NCBI RefSeq assembly: GCF_007989805.1
Contig: NZ_BJUB01000005.1
Coordinates: 186,001-250,000 of the forward strand
Reading direction: 5' to 3'
Length of the DNA stretch: 64,000 bases
DNA from: Cellulomonas xylanilytica
Lineage (GTDB): Bacteria > Actinomycetota > Actinomycetes > Actinomycetales > Cellulomonadaceae
Both the position numbers and the translations under genes were made by a program. Below, one piece after another: positions 41,430 to 51,009 of this stretch (position 1 is its first letter; the number at the start of each line of letters is the position of its first letter). The notes beneath the pieces are model-generated. The model worked only from the letters and a program-made list of their open reading frames with translations. It ran no database searches and was not told where the DNA came from.

Positions 41430-41902
41430 CGGACGTGGTCGATCCCCCGACGGACGGGACCGTCGTCATCCCGTGCCCCGAGTGCGGCACCCCGTCGCCC
41501 GTGCACACCGACCAGCGGCTGGCCACCGACTTCTGCCCGACCTGCGACTACCCGCTGTTCTGGGCGCGGCCGTCCGTGGCGCCGGCCGGGGCCGAGGGCC
41601 GGACCGACGACGCCTTGCGCCGGGCGCCCGGCGCCTCGGGGTCGGCGACACCCGCCACGCTGGCCTGCCCCGCGTGCGCCGAGCTCAACGTCCCGACCGC
41701 CGCCCTGTGCCTCCGGTGCGGTGCGGACCTGAACCCGCCGCCACCGCCGCCACCTCCCCCGGCGCCCGCACCGCAGCCGGTCGTCATCGTGCAGCCACCA
41801 CCACCGCCCGAGCCCTGCGGGCACCCCCGCACCTGGCTCGTCGTGCTCGTCACGGCCTGGGTCGTGGTGCCGCTGACGCTCCTGGTGGTCTGGCTCGTCT
41901 GA
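41426..41902 (+). CDS. Tail-anchored double zinc-ribbon protein ending the CIS plus arm
   Basis: This 158-residue protein starts at ATG 41426. Ribbon 1 is IPCPECGTPSPV...DFCPTCDYPLF and ribbon 2 is LACPACAELNVPTAALCLRC. A long polyproline stretch (PPPPPPPPPAPAPQ and PPPPPEPCG) follows. The C-terminal hydrophobic helix TWLVVLVTAWVVVPLTLLVV ends at the penultimate residues. There is no N-terminal signal, so the ribbons should face the cytoplasm with the C-terminus in the membrane. It is the last gene of the operon, coupled by a four-base overlap. A membrane-docking or assembly role for the CIS is inferred. Confidence 0.85.
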   Translation: MTDVVDPPTDGTVVIPCPECGTPSPVHTDQRLATDFCPTCDYPLFWARPSVAPAGAEGRTDDALRRAPGASGSATPATLACPACAELNVPTAALCLRCGADLNPPPPPPPPPAPAPQPVVIVQPPPPPEPCGHPRTWLVVLVTAWVVVPLTLLVVWLV

Positions 41903-41906
41903 GGAC

Positions 41907-42179
41907 CTAGCGGTACGCGTCGGCGCGGTGCGCGATACGCACCACGAGCAGCGTCGCGGTGGCCTCGTCGAGGGAGAAGAGCACCCGGTAGTCACCACGG
42001 CGTGCTGAGCGCAGACCCTCCAGCTCGCTGCGCAGCGGCTTGCTCATCCGCTCGGGCTTGGTCGGGAGGGTCACGGTGATGAACTCCACCACGGCAGCGG
42101 CCACCTTGGCGGGCAGGCGGTCCAGCGACCGGATCGCCCCGGGAGACACTGCGACCTGCCACGCTCGCCCTTCGCTCAT
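41907..42179 (-). CDS. RelE/ParE-type toxin
   Basis: This 90-residue protein starts AWQVAVSPGAIRSLDRLPAK and has the RelE-like core (PTKPERMSKPLRSELEGLRS, ARRGDYRVLFSLDEATATLL, VVRIAHRADAYR). RelE toxins cleave mRNA at the ribosome; the C-terminal Arg-Tyr-Arg and HRADAYR residues fit that subfamily. Its start overlaps the antitoxin stop by four bases. It ends only five bases from the convergent CIS plus arm. Confidence 0.92.
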   Translation of the reverse strand: MSEGRAWQVAVSPGAIRSLDRLPAKVAAAVVEFITVTLPTKPERMSKPLRSELEGLRSARRGDYRVLFSLDEATATLLVVRIAHRADAYR

Positions 42180-42451
42180 CGGGGAGGCAGGCCGTACCGG
42201 GCGCGCAGGTCGGCCGCGCCGGTCGTGCGACCCTCCTCGGCTGCCGCGCGAGCCTCGACGACGTCGTCGCGAACCCCGGGCTGGGAGAGCCAGAAGATCG
42301 TCTCGTGCAAGGACTCCAGATCGTCCTCGGACATGAGCACCGCGGCACCGTGCCCGTGGCGGGTGATCCGGATGATCTCGTGCTCGCGATCCGCCTCGTC
42401 CACCAGCGCCGAGAGCTTGTCCTTGGCCTCGCTCAGTGCCACGGTCTTCAT
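42176..42451 (-). CDS. Phd/YefM-type antitoxin
   Basis: This 91-residue protein starts KTVALSEAKDKLSALVDEAD and continues HEIIRITRHGHGAAVLMSED, the Phd/YefM DNA-binding fold. It continues DLESLHETIFWLSQPG and ends in an Ala-rich tail that would neutralise the toxin. The first gene of a two-gene operon, it probably autorepresses its promoter at 42458-42463. It sits between the converging CIS arms and may have no functional tie to them. Confidence 0.92.
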   Translation of the reverse strand: MKTVALSEAKDKLSALVDEADREHEIIRITRHGHGAAVLMSEDDLESLHETIFWLSQPGVRDDVVEARAAAEEGRTTGAADLRARYGLPPR

Positions 42452-42457
42452 GGCGCC

Positions 42458-42463
42458 ATTCTA
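42458..42463 (-). promoter_or_regulatory. -10 box of the toxin-antitoxin operon
   Basis: TAGAAT on the minus strand (42463-42458) lies six bases before the antitoxin ATG, so the transcript is probably leaderless. CTAGAT just upstream (42476-42471) repeats CTAGAAT (42464-42458) in near-direct form, a plausible autoregulatory site. Confidence 0.5.
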
Positions 42464-42506
42464 GCCAGAGATCTAGCCTGAGCGGTGCCCTGAGCGCAAC
42501 GGCCGG

Positions 42507-45500
42507 TCACGGCGTGACCGGTGGACCCGAGACGGACACGTTCGCGCTCTGCGACGCCACGAACGTCGTCGCGCCGGTGTACCGGGCTCGCACGTTCTCG
42601 GTGACCCCCGCAGCGGGCGTGTAGGTGCAGGTGGCGACCCCGGTCGCCAGCGCGACCGCGGCGCAGGAGGCGATGGGCACCGCGGGACCGGTCGCCGGGA
42701 CGACCTCGAACACGACGTTGCCGGTGGCAGCCGCGGGGGTCACGGTCGCGGTGAGGACGCCGGCGGCGGCCGCGAGCGCGGTGGTCGTCGTCCGCTGGAC
42801 CGTCACGGTGAGGTCGGGGCTGGTCGAGGCCGCCCAGGACCCGGCGCCGGAGTACACGACGCGGAGCGTGGCGACGCCGCTGCCCCAGCCGTCGGCGGTC
42901 GCCGTGAGGGTCTGGTCCGCGCCGGTGGCGACCGGGTCGGAGCCCACGTCGACCCAGGTATCGGTCGCGGTGCGGCGCTGCAGCTGGAGGGTGCCGGTGC
43001 TGACCGTGGCGCTGCCCGTCGCGGGCTGCACGCGGGCGGTGACCGTGACGGTGCCGCCGGTGACGACAGTCGGGGCGTCGATGCTGGCGGTGGTCGTCGT
43101 CGCGCGGGCGGAGACGTCCATGGTGACCGCGCGGAACGTGGTGCCCGCGGGGATGGTGCCGCCGGTCACGGTGACCACCCAGCCGCCGCTGACGGTCGCG
43201 GTGACCGTCGCGGCGGTGTCCGGCAGGAACAGGGCGGAGTCGCCGCCGCCGACGGCCACCGTCACGGGCGTCGCGGTGCCGCCCTGCGTGACGGTCGCCA
43301 GCACGGTGGCCGGCACGCCGCTCACGCTCGACGTGGCGCGCAGCGCGAGCTGCGTCTCGCGGACGGTCACCGCGGCCGGCACCGCCCCGGTGCCGGTGGC
43401 CGGGACGACGACGGTCCCGGTGTGCGAGCCGAGGTGTCCCGACGGACCGGAGACGGTGACGGTCCAGGTGCCGGTGGGCACCTGGTTGAACGTCGTCGTG
43501 TACGTGCTGGCGCCCGCGCCCGTGCGCACGACCGGCTGCGCGGCCGGCCCCGAGGCGGTGGCGCTGGTGAGGCTGACCAGCGCGCCCGTGAGGTCCGTGC
43601 CGTTCGCCGACGTCACGGTCACCTGCACCTGGCGGGTGACGTCCTGCAGCAGCAGGTCGACGACGATGCCCTGACCGGGCTGCACGGCGACGTTGCGGGT
43701 GGCCCCGAGCCCGTCGACCGTCGTGGACACGGTGTAGGTGCCGGACACGACCGCCGGGAACGCGTACTGGCCGTTGACGTCGGACGTCGTCGTCCGCGCG
43801 GTGCCCGTCTCGGGGGTCAGCGTCACGACGGCGCCCTCCACCAGGTCCGTGCGCCCGTTGGAGCGCTGGTGCTGGACGAGGCCCTGGATCGAGCCCGACG
43901 GCGTGGTCATCGGCACGCTGATGGACGTCGAGCCGCCCGGTGCGATGGTCACCGGCAGCGTGAGCGGTGAGTAGGTGTCGCCGGAGATGTTGAGGTTGTA
44001 GGTCAGGGGCGGCACGTCGAAGAACACGTACAGCCCGCCGGGGCAGGGCGCGGTGCTGTCGTCCGGGCCGCACGTGGGCGAGATGGTCCGCGGACCGGTG
44101 GAGTCCAGGTAGCTGAGCTGCATCGTCAGACCCGGCACCACCGTGGCGCCGTCGTAGGCCCGGACGCGCAGCTCGCCGTTCTTCGCCGGGAGCAGGATCG
44201 GGGGCACCGTGACGTCCAGGCCCGTCACCGGGTCCGGGACCGTCACCGGGGTGGCGGCCACCGCGTCGTGGCCGGGAGCCGTGGCCGCGACCAGCCACTC
44301 GCCCTCCGCCAGCCCGTCGGTCACCGTGGTGCCGGTGACGCGGTACGCGCCCGTCGGCCCCGTCGTCCCGACGAAGGGCGTGCCGCCGACGCCCTGGCGC
44401 ACCGTCACCTGCGCGTCCGGCAGGTCCTGCTCGAGCCCCGTGGTCAGCACCGACCGCACCAGCCCCTGGACCAGGCCCAGCCGCCGGACGGTGACGACCT
44501 TCGGGTTCTCGGGCCGGTCCCCCGCGTCGAGCCGGACCTGCGTGGTGGTCCGTGCGTGCCCCGGCGCCCGGACCTCCACCGTGTACAGGCCGGTGGGCAG
44601 GTCGCCGAAGTCGACGTACGTGTCACCGGGGTTCGCCGCCCGCTGCTGGGTCACGCCGCTGGCCAGCGTGAGGGTGACGATCGCCCCCTGGACCAGCACG
44701 CTCGGGTCCTGCGTGGTCGCGACGGAAACCCGCAGGAACCCGAACTTGCGCAGCGTGAAGACGAGCGCGTCCGGGTCGGGTGCCGCCGGCATGGCGACGC
44801 CGGGGTCGACCGTGAAGGTGAGCTGCTCCAGGTCGTAGCCCGGCAGGGTGGCGGTGACCGTGTAGGTGCCGGGGCGGATGAGGCGGCTGCCCGCGGGCCC
44901 GGTGGGGTCGTCGCCCTGGGCGGAGTCCGACCACACGACGACCGGGGTCGAGCCCACGAGCACGGCGCTCAAGGAGACCTGGCCGGCGCCGGGCGGGGCC
45001 GACTGGACGGAGAACCGCACGTTGCGCACGGCGTCCTCCAGAGCGGTGCCGGTGAGCACCGGGTCGAAGGCCATCGTCCCCGAGAAGGCCACGCCCGCGG
45101 GCGACAACGTGATCGTCGCCAGTGCGGACGTGGGCACGTCGGAGGCGGAGAACGGCTGGAAGCCGTCGGCGGTGACCGTCACGTCCACGCGCGGCTGCAC
45201 CAGCGGCAGCAGGATCGTGCTGTCGGGGCTGGTGGTCTCCTCGAGGCACGTACCGCCGGTGCACACGGTGAAGACGCCCTCGGCCGGCGTGACCGCCGTG
45301 GCGGACGCCCGCACCGGCGTCAGCCCGGAGAACCCCGTCGTGCCCGTGACCGTGACCGTCGCCCCGCGCACGGGCGTCTGCTTGCCCGCGACGAGCTGGG
45401 TCACCACGGTGCCGGAGAACTTGTCGACCGGCTGCGTGAGGACGATCTGGACCGAGACCTCCTGGTTGAGGCCCACGGTCACCGGGCTGGCCAGCGAGCC

Positions 45501-48473
45501 CGTGCTGTCTCCGGTGGCGGTCACCTGGTAGTCGCCCTGCTCGAGCCCGATCACCTGGGTGAGCCCGTTGAGGTCCGTGCGATCCGTGGGCGTCGACAGC
45601 ACCGACGGGGGCTGGGTCGTCACGGTCGCGAGCACGGCCGGCACCAGCGAGGAGCTCCCGTTCGAGCGCATGACGGTGACGCTCAGCCGGCCCAGCCGGT
45701 CGAGCACCGCGTCGAACCGGCGCGACGACCCGGGCACCAGCGCCACGCTGCCCGGAACGGGCGGCAGGTACTCCCCGCCGGCGGGCGGCACGACGAACAC
45801 GGTGTACGGACCGGCGGTGAGGCGGTTGATCTCGTAGGAGCCGTTGACCCCGATGAAGCTGCACGCCCCACCGGGCACCGCACAGGTCGTCGTGTCGCCG
45901 GTGCACGGGTCGGTCGGGAGGGCACCCGGGGTGCCTGGCACCGCGATGACGCAGGTGCCCGTGGACACGGCACCGACCCGCGCCTGGACCGTCCCCACGA
46001 TCGACGGTGACTGCTCGAGCGCGACCGGGGTGGCCTCGACGACGCGACCCAGGGGCACGGTGACGTTGACGTGACCGTCCTCGTACCCGGGGGCCGAGAT
46101 CGTCAGCCGGTACAGGCCCGGCAGGAGACCCGGGTCGGCGGCGGCCGGGAAGGTGTAGTCGAGGTCGGGCTCGGTGTAGGCGGTGAACGGACGGGTGTCC
46201 CCCGTCAGGTCGGTGACGTCACCCGTGACGGTGATCCGGCAGTCCTCGCCGGGCAGGATGTTCGGGCAGGTGACCTGGCCGCCGGTGCTCGCGTCGCGCA
46301 CGCTGCCGCGGATGCGGGACGTCGCGACGAGCCCGTCGCCGGGGATCGGCGCCAGGACGAGGTCGGCCCGCGCGGTGCCGCCGCTGGCCACGGTGACCTG
46401 CGCGGACCCGGGCTCGTGCCCGAACACGGTGGCGGTGAGCACGTACTGCCCGGGCTCGATCCCGGACAGCCGGAAGGTGCCCGACCCGTCGGACGCCGCC
46501 ATCGTCTTGTAGGTGCCGGTCGGTCCGTCGAGCGTCAGACCGGCTCCGGCCAGGCCGTCGCCGTCGGTGGACGTGACCGTGCCCTCGACCACCCCGCCGA
46601 CGGACGTCATGACGATCTCGAGCGGGTCGACTCCCCCCGGGCCGATGTCGACCTGCCGCGTCTGCGTCGCGTAGCCGGCCCCGGAGACCGTCACCGTGTA
46701 CGAGGCGGGCACGGGCAGGTCGGGCAGGACGACCGTGCCGGCGCGGTCGCCCGTCACCGTCGTCGCGGTGCGCGTCACCTCGCCCGCCGACGCCGTGACC
46801 GTCAGGCCGCCCAGCCCGCCGAACCCGCCGAGGGAGTCGGTGCCCCGCACCGTCCCGGACAGCGTGGCGACCCCGCTGCGCAGTGCCAGGTTCACCGTGC
46901 GCGCGCCGTCGGCCTCGAGCCGCAGGAGCACGGACTGCGCGCCCAGGCGCTCGGTGCCCGCGGTGACCAGGTAGGTGCTGGGGGTGGACAGCCCGTCGAC
47001 CTCCCAGTACCCGACGCGCCCGCTGGTGGCGGTCCGGGTGGTGACGGTCGTCGTGCCGTCGGACAGCGTGATCTCGACGCCGCCCGCCGGCCCGTCCGGA
47101 CCGGTGACGGACCCGGACATCCGCCCGTTCCCGGGGACCATCTCGAGCGTCAGCGGGGCGGCGGCCGCCTCGGCTCCCGTGACCAGGAACCGCTGGGTCT
47201 GGTACCCGGGCTTCGACAGCACGATGAGGTAGCGGCCCGTCGCGGACAGGTCGGCGAACGCCCACGTGCCCTTCTCGTCCGTCGTCGTGCTGCGGCGCTG
47301 CGACGCCTCGTCGGTGAGCTCGACCGGCAGCCCGAGACCCAGCACCTTGCCCGCGCCGGTCGACGGCGTCGCGTCGGCGGCCGCCACCCGGGCCGCGGCG
47401 GCCCGGGCGGGCGAGGCGACGGCGGAGAGCCCGCCCGCGAGCGCGACCAGCCCGTCGTCGGTGCCAGCCGCGGTCGCGGGCGGTGTCGCGGTGCCCTCCG
47501 GCGCGAACGCCGACGCCGGTGCCACCTGCACCTGCACGCCCGCAGGCTCCGATCCGGTGACCTGCCCGGCCACGCGGACCCCCGGGACGGTCGGGACCGG
47601 GCCAGGAGGGGCTCCCTCCTCGGCGCCGGCATCGGGTCCAGCCTCGACGCCACCGTCCTGCGGTGGCTGTGCCGGTTCCTTCGCCTGCTCCTGCGACCGG
47701 TCGGCGACCACCTGCGACACCAGCGGCAGCGCCGCCAGCACACCGCCGATCCACAGCAGCGACACCATCGTGATCGCGACGGCCTTGAGCGCCGTCGAGG
47801 TGAGCAGCGGACGCAGCGCGACCGAGCCGTCGAACCGCTGCGGTGCCCGCGCCCCCGTCGCGACCACGTGGAACGGCGACCGCCGCGTGCTGCCGACCAC
47901 GCGGGGCCGCAGCGCCCGGACCTGCCCGGGGATCCGGATGGTCTGGTGCGCGGCGAGGTCGACGTCGGCGGCATCGAGCCGGACCGCGAGGTCGGCGTCG
48001 CCGAGCGCCTCGAGACGCACCCGGACCGGCTGCTCGCCGGTGTTGGCCAGGACCACCTGGATGGGCCGCTTCCGGACCGCCCGGGAGTCCGCGGGCTCGA
48101 CGCTGAGCACCAGGTCGCTGACGCCGTCGACGCGCAGCACGACCTCGGCCAGCGACGTCGCGGGTGCACCGCCGGAGCCGCGGGCCTCGACCGCCACGAC
48201 GAACGGGTAGTCCCCGGGGGCCGCCCCGACCGGGGGCATGAGCGGCAGCTCGACCGTGACCGTCGCGTCCGCGGGGACGCCGGGGACCGCGACGGGCGCG
48301 GGCAGCCAGCCGCCCTCCAGGCCGATCACGGAGAAGGCCAGGTCCTGGGCCAGCGACGTGATGTTCCGGGCGTGCACCCGCAGGACCGCGACCTGGCCCG
48401 GGGACGCGTGCGCGCCGGGCTCGGCGAGGACGCTCGGGGCGCCCTTCGTGGTGCGCTGCGGTGCGACGGCCAC
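42507..48473 (-). CDS. Giant bitopic carboxypeptidase-regulatory-like repeat protein C (1988 aa)
   Basis: GTG 48473 follows the previous gene by 12 bases (GCGAGGATC). Residues 1-~220 contain two Ig-like beta domains without a signal peptide. One transmembrane helix follows at about 229-253 (AVAITMVSLLWIGGVLAALP). A Pro/Glu-rich linker leads to some fifteen carboxypeptidase-regulatory-like/prealbumin-fold repeats with the recurring YTVTVSAPGY-type strand, then Ig-like Big_3-type repeats to the C-terminus (ATVTPAAATGNVVFEVVPAT). Predicted topology is N-in with ~1700 residues outside the membrane. Two shorter paralogues precede it in the same operon. An extracytoplasmic scaffold or cell-wall contact for the CIS is inferred. 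Confidence 0.88.
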   Translation of the reverse strand: MAVAPQRTTKGAPSVLAEPGAHASPGQVAVLRVHARNITSLAQDLAFSVIGLEGGWLPAPVAVPGVPADATVTVELPLMPPVGAAPGDYPFVVAVEARGSGGAPATSLAEVVLRVDGVSDLVLSVEPADSRAVRKRPIQVVLANTGEQPVRVRLEALGDADLAVRLDAADVDLAAHQTIRIPGQVRALRPRVVGSTRRSPFHVVATGARAPQRFDGSVALRPLLTSTALKAVAITMVSLLWIGGVLAALPLVSQVVADRSQEQAKEPAQPPQDGGVEAGPDAGAEEGAPPGPVPTVPGVRVAGQVTGSEPAGVQVQVAPASAFAPEGTATPPATAAGTDDGLVALAGGLSAVASPARAAAARVAAADATPSTGAGKVLGLGLPVELTDEASQRRSTTTDEKGTWAFADLSATGRYLIVLSKPGYQTQRFLVTGAEAAAAPLTLEMVPGNGRMSGSVTGPDGPAGGVEITLSDGTTTVTTRTATSGRVGYWEVDGLSTPSTYLVTAGTERLGAQSVLLRLEADGARTVNLALRSGVATLSGTVRGTDSLGGFGGLGGLTVTASAGEVTRTATTVTGDRAGTVVLPDLPVPASYTVTVSGAGYATQTRQVDIGPGGVDPLEIVMTSVGGVVEGTVTSTDGDGLAGAGLTLDGPTGTYKTMAASDGSGTFRLSGIEPGQYVLTATVFGHEPGSAQVTVASGGTARADLVLAPIPGDGLVATSRIRGSVRDASTGGQVTCPNILPGEDCRITVTGDVTDLTGDTRPFTAYTEPDLDYTFPAAADPGLLPGLYRLTISAPGYEDGHVNVTVPLGRVVEATPVALEQSPSIVGTVQARVGAVSTGTCVIAVPGTPGALPTDPCTGDTTTCAVPGGACSFIGVNGSYEINRLTAGPYTVFVVPPAGGEYLPPVPGSVALVPGSSRRFDAVLDRLGRLSVTVMRSNGSSSLVPAVLATVTTQPPSVLSTPTDRTDLNGLTQVIGLEQGDYQVTATGDSTGSLASPVTVGLNQEVSVQIVLTQPVDKFSGTVVTQLVAGKQTPVRGATVTVTGTTGFSGLTPVRASATAVTPAEGVFTVCTGGTCLEETTSPDSTILLPLVQPRVDVTVTADGFQPFSASDVPTSALATITLSPAGVAFSGTMAFDPVLTGTALEDAVRNVRFSVQSAPPGAGQVSLSAVLVGSTPVVVWSDSAQGDDPTGPAGSRLIRPGTYTVTATLPGYDLEQLTFTVDPGVAMPAAPDPDALVFTLRKFGFLRVSVATTQDPSVLVQGAIVTLTLASGVTQQRAANPGDTYVDFGDLPTGLYTVEVRAPGHARTTTQVRLDAGDRPENPKVVTVRRLGLVQGLVRSVLTTGLEQDLPDAQVTVRQGVGGTPFVGTTGPTGAYRVTGTTVTDGLAEGEWLVAATAPGHDAVAATPVTVPDPVTGLDVTVPPILLPAKNGELRVRAYDGATVVPGLTMQLSYLDSTGPRTISPTCGPDDSTAPCPGGLYVFFDVPPLTYNLNISGDTYSPLTLPVTIAPGGSTSISVPMTTPSGSIQGLVQHQRSNGRTDLVEGAVVTLTPETGTARTTTSDVNGQYAFPAVVSGTYTVSTTVDGLGATRNVAVQPGQGIVVDLLLQDVTRQVQVTVTSANGTDLTGALVSLTSATASGPAAQPVVRTGAGASTYTTTFNQVPTGTWTVTVSGPSGHLGSHTGTVVVPATGTGAVPAAVTVRETQLALRATSSVSGVPATVLATVTQGGTATPVTVAVGGGDSALFLPDTAATVTATVSGGWVVTVTGGTIPAGTTFRAVTMDVSARATTTTASIDAPTVVTGGTVTVTARVQPATGSATVSTGTLQLQRRTATDTWVDVGSDPVATGADQTLTATADGWGSGVATLRVVYSGAGSWAASTSPDLTVTVQRTTTTALAAAAGVLTATVTPAAATGNVVFEVVPATGPAVPIASCAAVALATGVATCTYTPAAGVTENVRARYTGATTFVASQSANVSVSGPPVTP

Positions 48474-48485
48474 GTCGATCCTCGC

Positions 48486-51008
48486 TCAGTCGGTGGGGAT
48501 GGACAGGTCGACGGTCAGCTGCTGGCTGGCGCTGACGGTCTGCGGGGTGGAGGTGACCAGCACGGTGCCGGTGGGTGTGGTGCGCACCTCGACGATGTAC
48601 TGCTCGGGGGCGCCGACGTCGCCGAACGTGTAGGTGCCGTCGGCGCCGGTGGTCGTGGTCGCGATCGGACCCGCGGCCGTCCCGTACTGCGCCGCGAGGT
48701 ACAGCAGCACGGAGCGTCCGTCCTGGACCGGCCTGCCGGACTGCGTGACCGTCCCGGAGATCGAGGCGGGTGCGACGAGCACCGGGCTGAGGTCGCGGAC
48801 CTGCGCGGCCGCCAGCACGACGATCGTCGAGGTCGGGCGGGTGCCGGCCCGCGAGAACGTCACCGTGTACGTGCCGGGCGGCAGGGTGTCGACGACGTAC
48901 CGCCCGACCTCCGAGGCGGGCGTGGACGCGGTGGTCACCACCCGCTGGGTGGTCCCGGAGCTCACCGTCACGGTCACGTTCCCGACGGGGCTGGTCACGC
49001 CGCTGGTCGTGCTCTGCCGGACGACCCCCGAGATGGTGCCGTCCGCTGCGCGCAGCGTCGCGTTCACCTGGGTGGCGCTCGGCGCACCGGACGTCACGGT
49101 GCCGAACCCGTCGATGCTGACCGAGAGGACCTGCGACTCCAGGTCGGCCCGGGAGAACGTCACCGTGTACGTGGACGGCACGCGCAGACCGGTGACCTCC
49201 CAGCTGCCCGCGGGCGCGGACGACCGCGTGACCGTCTGTGCCGTGACGGCGCCGTCGGTCACCGTCACGAGCACCCCGCTGGGATCGCCGCCCGGCACCG
49301 TCACGAGCCCGCCGATGCTCGACTGGTCCTGTCCCAGCAGCACCGAGACGCCCGTGAGCTCCTGCGCGGGCGTCAGCGTGAGGTTGAGCGTCGCGGGCGC
49401 GAACCCCTCGGCGGTGACCACGACCGTGTACGTGCCGGGCGTCGGCAGCCCGCGCAGCGTGAACGAGCCCACCGGGTCCTCGGTGAGCGTGACCGTCTCG
49501 ACCACCACCTGCCCGGCGCTCGCGACGACGGTCGCCCCGCCGACCGGCCCGGCCGCGCCGCTGACCGAGCCGGCGATGGACCCGTCGCCGGTGAGCAGCG
49601 ACAGCTGGATCCCGCTGCGGTCCTCCCCCGCGGCCACGTCCACGCGCTGCACCGCGCTGGCGAACCCGGCCTTCGACACCACGAGGTCGTACACCGCGGG
49701 CGACGGCAGGTCGGCCACCTCGAACGTCCCGTCCGCGCCGATCGGGACGGTCCGCACCACCGCGCCGGTGCTCCCGGTCGCGGTCGCCTCACCCGGCTCG
49801 GGCCCGACCTCGCCCTCCAGCGGCGGCACGTCCAGCGGCAGCTCGACGGTCAGCTGCGCACCCCCGACGTCCGCGCCCGAGACCGTGCCGGCCAACGTCG
49901 CGGGGACGCCGCCGACGACCACCGTGAGCCCGCCGACGGTCTGCCCGGTGGTCAGCTCGACCGGCTGCGCGTCCGGCTGAGCGGCCGCCGACGGGTACCA
50001 GACGGGGGCGAACCCCGCGCCCGTCACCTGGATCGTGTACTCCGCCGCAGGCAGGTCCGACATCGAGAACGTGCCGTCCGCCCCCGTGGCCTGCGTCTTC
50101 ACCGGCTGCGACGGGTCCTCCGCCCCGAACAGCAGCACCGTCACGTCCTGCGCCGGTGCCCCCGTGCTCAGCTGGATCACCGTGCCCTCGACCGTCGACG
50201 TCCCCGTCTGGGCGGCGGCCTGCCGGGCCTGCGCCACCTGGATGGCCAGGTCCCGGTCGGCCGCCGAGCGGCCCACCACCGAGCTGAGCGCGATCGTGAT
50301 GATCAGCGCGAACGTGGAGATGGCCAGCAGGAGCCCGAGCAGCCCGAGCATGCCGCGAGACAGCAGCGGCTTCTGGACGAAGACCCCCGACGCGGCCGGC
50401 GGCGCGTCCGTGGGCGGCGCGGTCGGACCCTCGAGCCGCAGCTCGAACGGCCGCAGCAGCGGGTCGCCGACGAACGGCCGCTTCGCGCTCGCGGCCAGCG
50501 CCACGGAGGTGCTCTGGCCGGGCGCGAGGCTGAACCCGTCGGGGTCGAACGTGTACCGCGTCGCGGCCTCGGGGTCGCGCGCGACGAGCCGGGCGTGCTG
50601 GACGGTGTTGCCGTCGTTGCGGACCACCGCGGCGAACGCGGCGACCTTCCCGGCCGTCACCGTCGCCGGCTCCAGGCTGACCGTCGTGCGCGGCAGGGCG
50701 GGGACCTCGATCGTGACGTCCTCGATCGCGATGGCCGCCTGGTCCGTGACGTCGCGGACCTGGACGGACACGCGCCGGTCGCCCGCCGGGATCCCTTCCG
50801 GCAGCGTCAGGATGATGCCGACGGACACCGACTCGCCGGGGAACAGCCGCGGCGACGGGTCCTCGATCTCCACCCACGAGGGGTCCGCGCCGAGCACCCG
50901 CAGCACGTACCCGGAGATGACGTCGGAGCCGTTGGTGACGACGACGCCCAGCGTCGTGGGCGTCCCCGGGGCCGCGACGGCGCGCCGCGGCTCGACCGAC
51001 AGGCGCAT
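48486..51008 (-). CDS. Bitopic carboxypeptidase-regulatory-like repeat protein B (840 aa)
   Basis: ATG 51008 lies one base after the stop of paralogue A. The layout is the same as its neighbours: two Ig-like domains (residues ~1-105 and 107-195; SLEPATVTAGKVAAFAAVVR), a transmembrane helix at about 220-245 (LGLLGLLLAISTFALIITIA), then roughly seven carboxypeptidase-regulatory-like repeats (VEGTVIQLSTGAPAQDVTVL; PAAEYTIQVTGAGFAPVWYP; LPTPGTYTVVVTAEGFAPAT). No peptidase active site is expected, since the name refers to the accessory beta-sandwich. Membrane tethering by the helix is predicted from sequence; function is unknown. Confidence 0.88.
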   Translation of the reverse strand: MRLSVEPRRAVAAPGTPTTLGVVVTNGSDVISGYVLRVLGADPSWVEIEDPSPRLFPGESVSVGIILTLPEGIPAGDRRVSVQVRDVTDQAAIAIEDVTIEVPALPRTTVSLEPATVTAGKVAAFAAVVRNDGNTVQHARLVARDPEAATRYTFDPDGFSLAPGQSTSVALAASAKRPFVGDPLLRPFELRLEGPTAPPTDAPPAASGVFVQKPLLSRGMLGLLGLLLAISTFALIITIALSSVVGRSAADRDLAIQVAQARQAAAQTGTSTVEGTVIQLSTGAPAQDVTVLLFGAEDPSQPVKTQATGADGTFSMSDLPAAEYTIQVTGAGFAPVWYPSAAAQPDAQPVELTTGQTVGGLTVVVGGVPATLAGTVSGADVGGAQLTVELPLDVPPLEGEVGPEPGEATATGSTGAVVRTVPIGADGTFEVADLPSPAVYDLVVSKAGFASAVQRVDVAAGEDRSGIQLSLLTGDGSIAGSVSGAAGPVGGATVVASAGQVVVETVTLTEDPVGSFTLRGLPTPGTYTVVVTAEGFAPATLNLTLTPAQELTGVSVLLGQDQSSIGGLVTVPGGDPSGVLVTVTDGAVTAQTVTRSSAPAGSWEVTGLRVPSTYTVTFSRADLESQVLSVSIDGFGTVTSGAPSATQVNATLRAADGTISGVVRQSTTSGVTSPVGNVTVTVSSGTTQRVVTTASTPASEVGRYVVDTLPPGTYTVTFSRAGTRPTSTIVVLAAAQVRDLSPVLVAPASISGTVTQSGRPVQDGRSVLLYLAAQYGTAAGPIATTTTGADGTYTFGDVGAPEQYIVEVRTTPTGTVLVTSTPQTVSASQQLTVDLSIPTD

Positions 51009-51009
51009 G

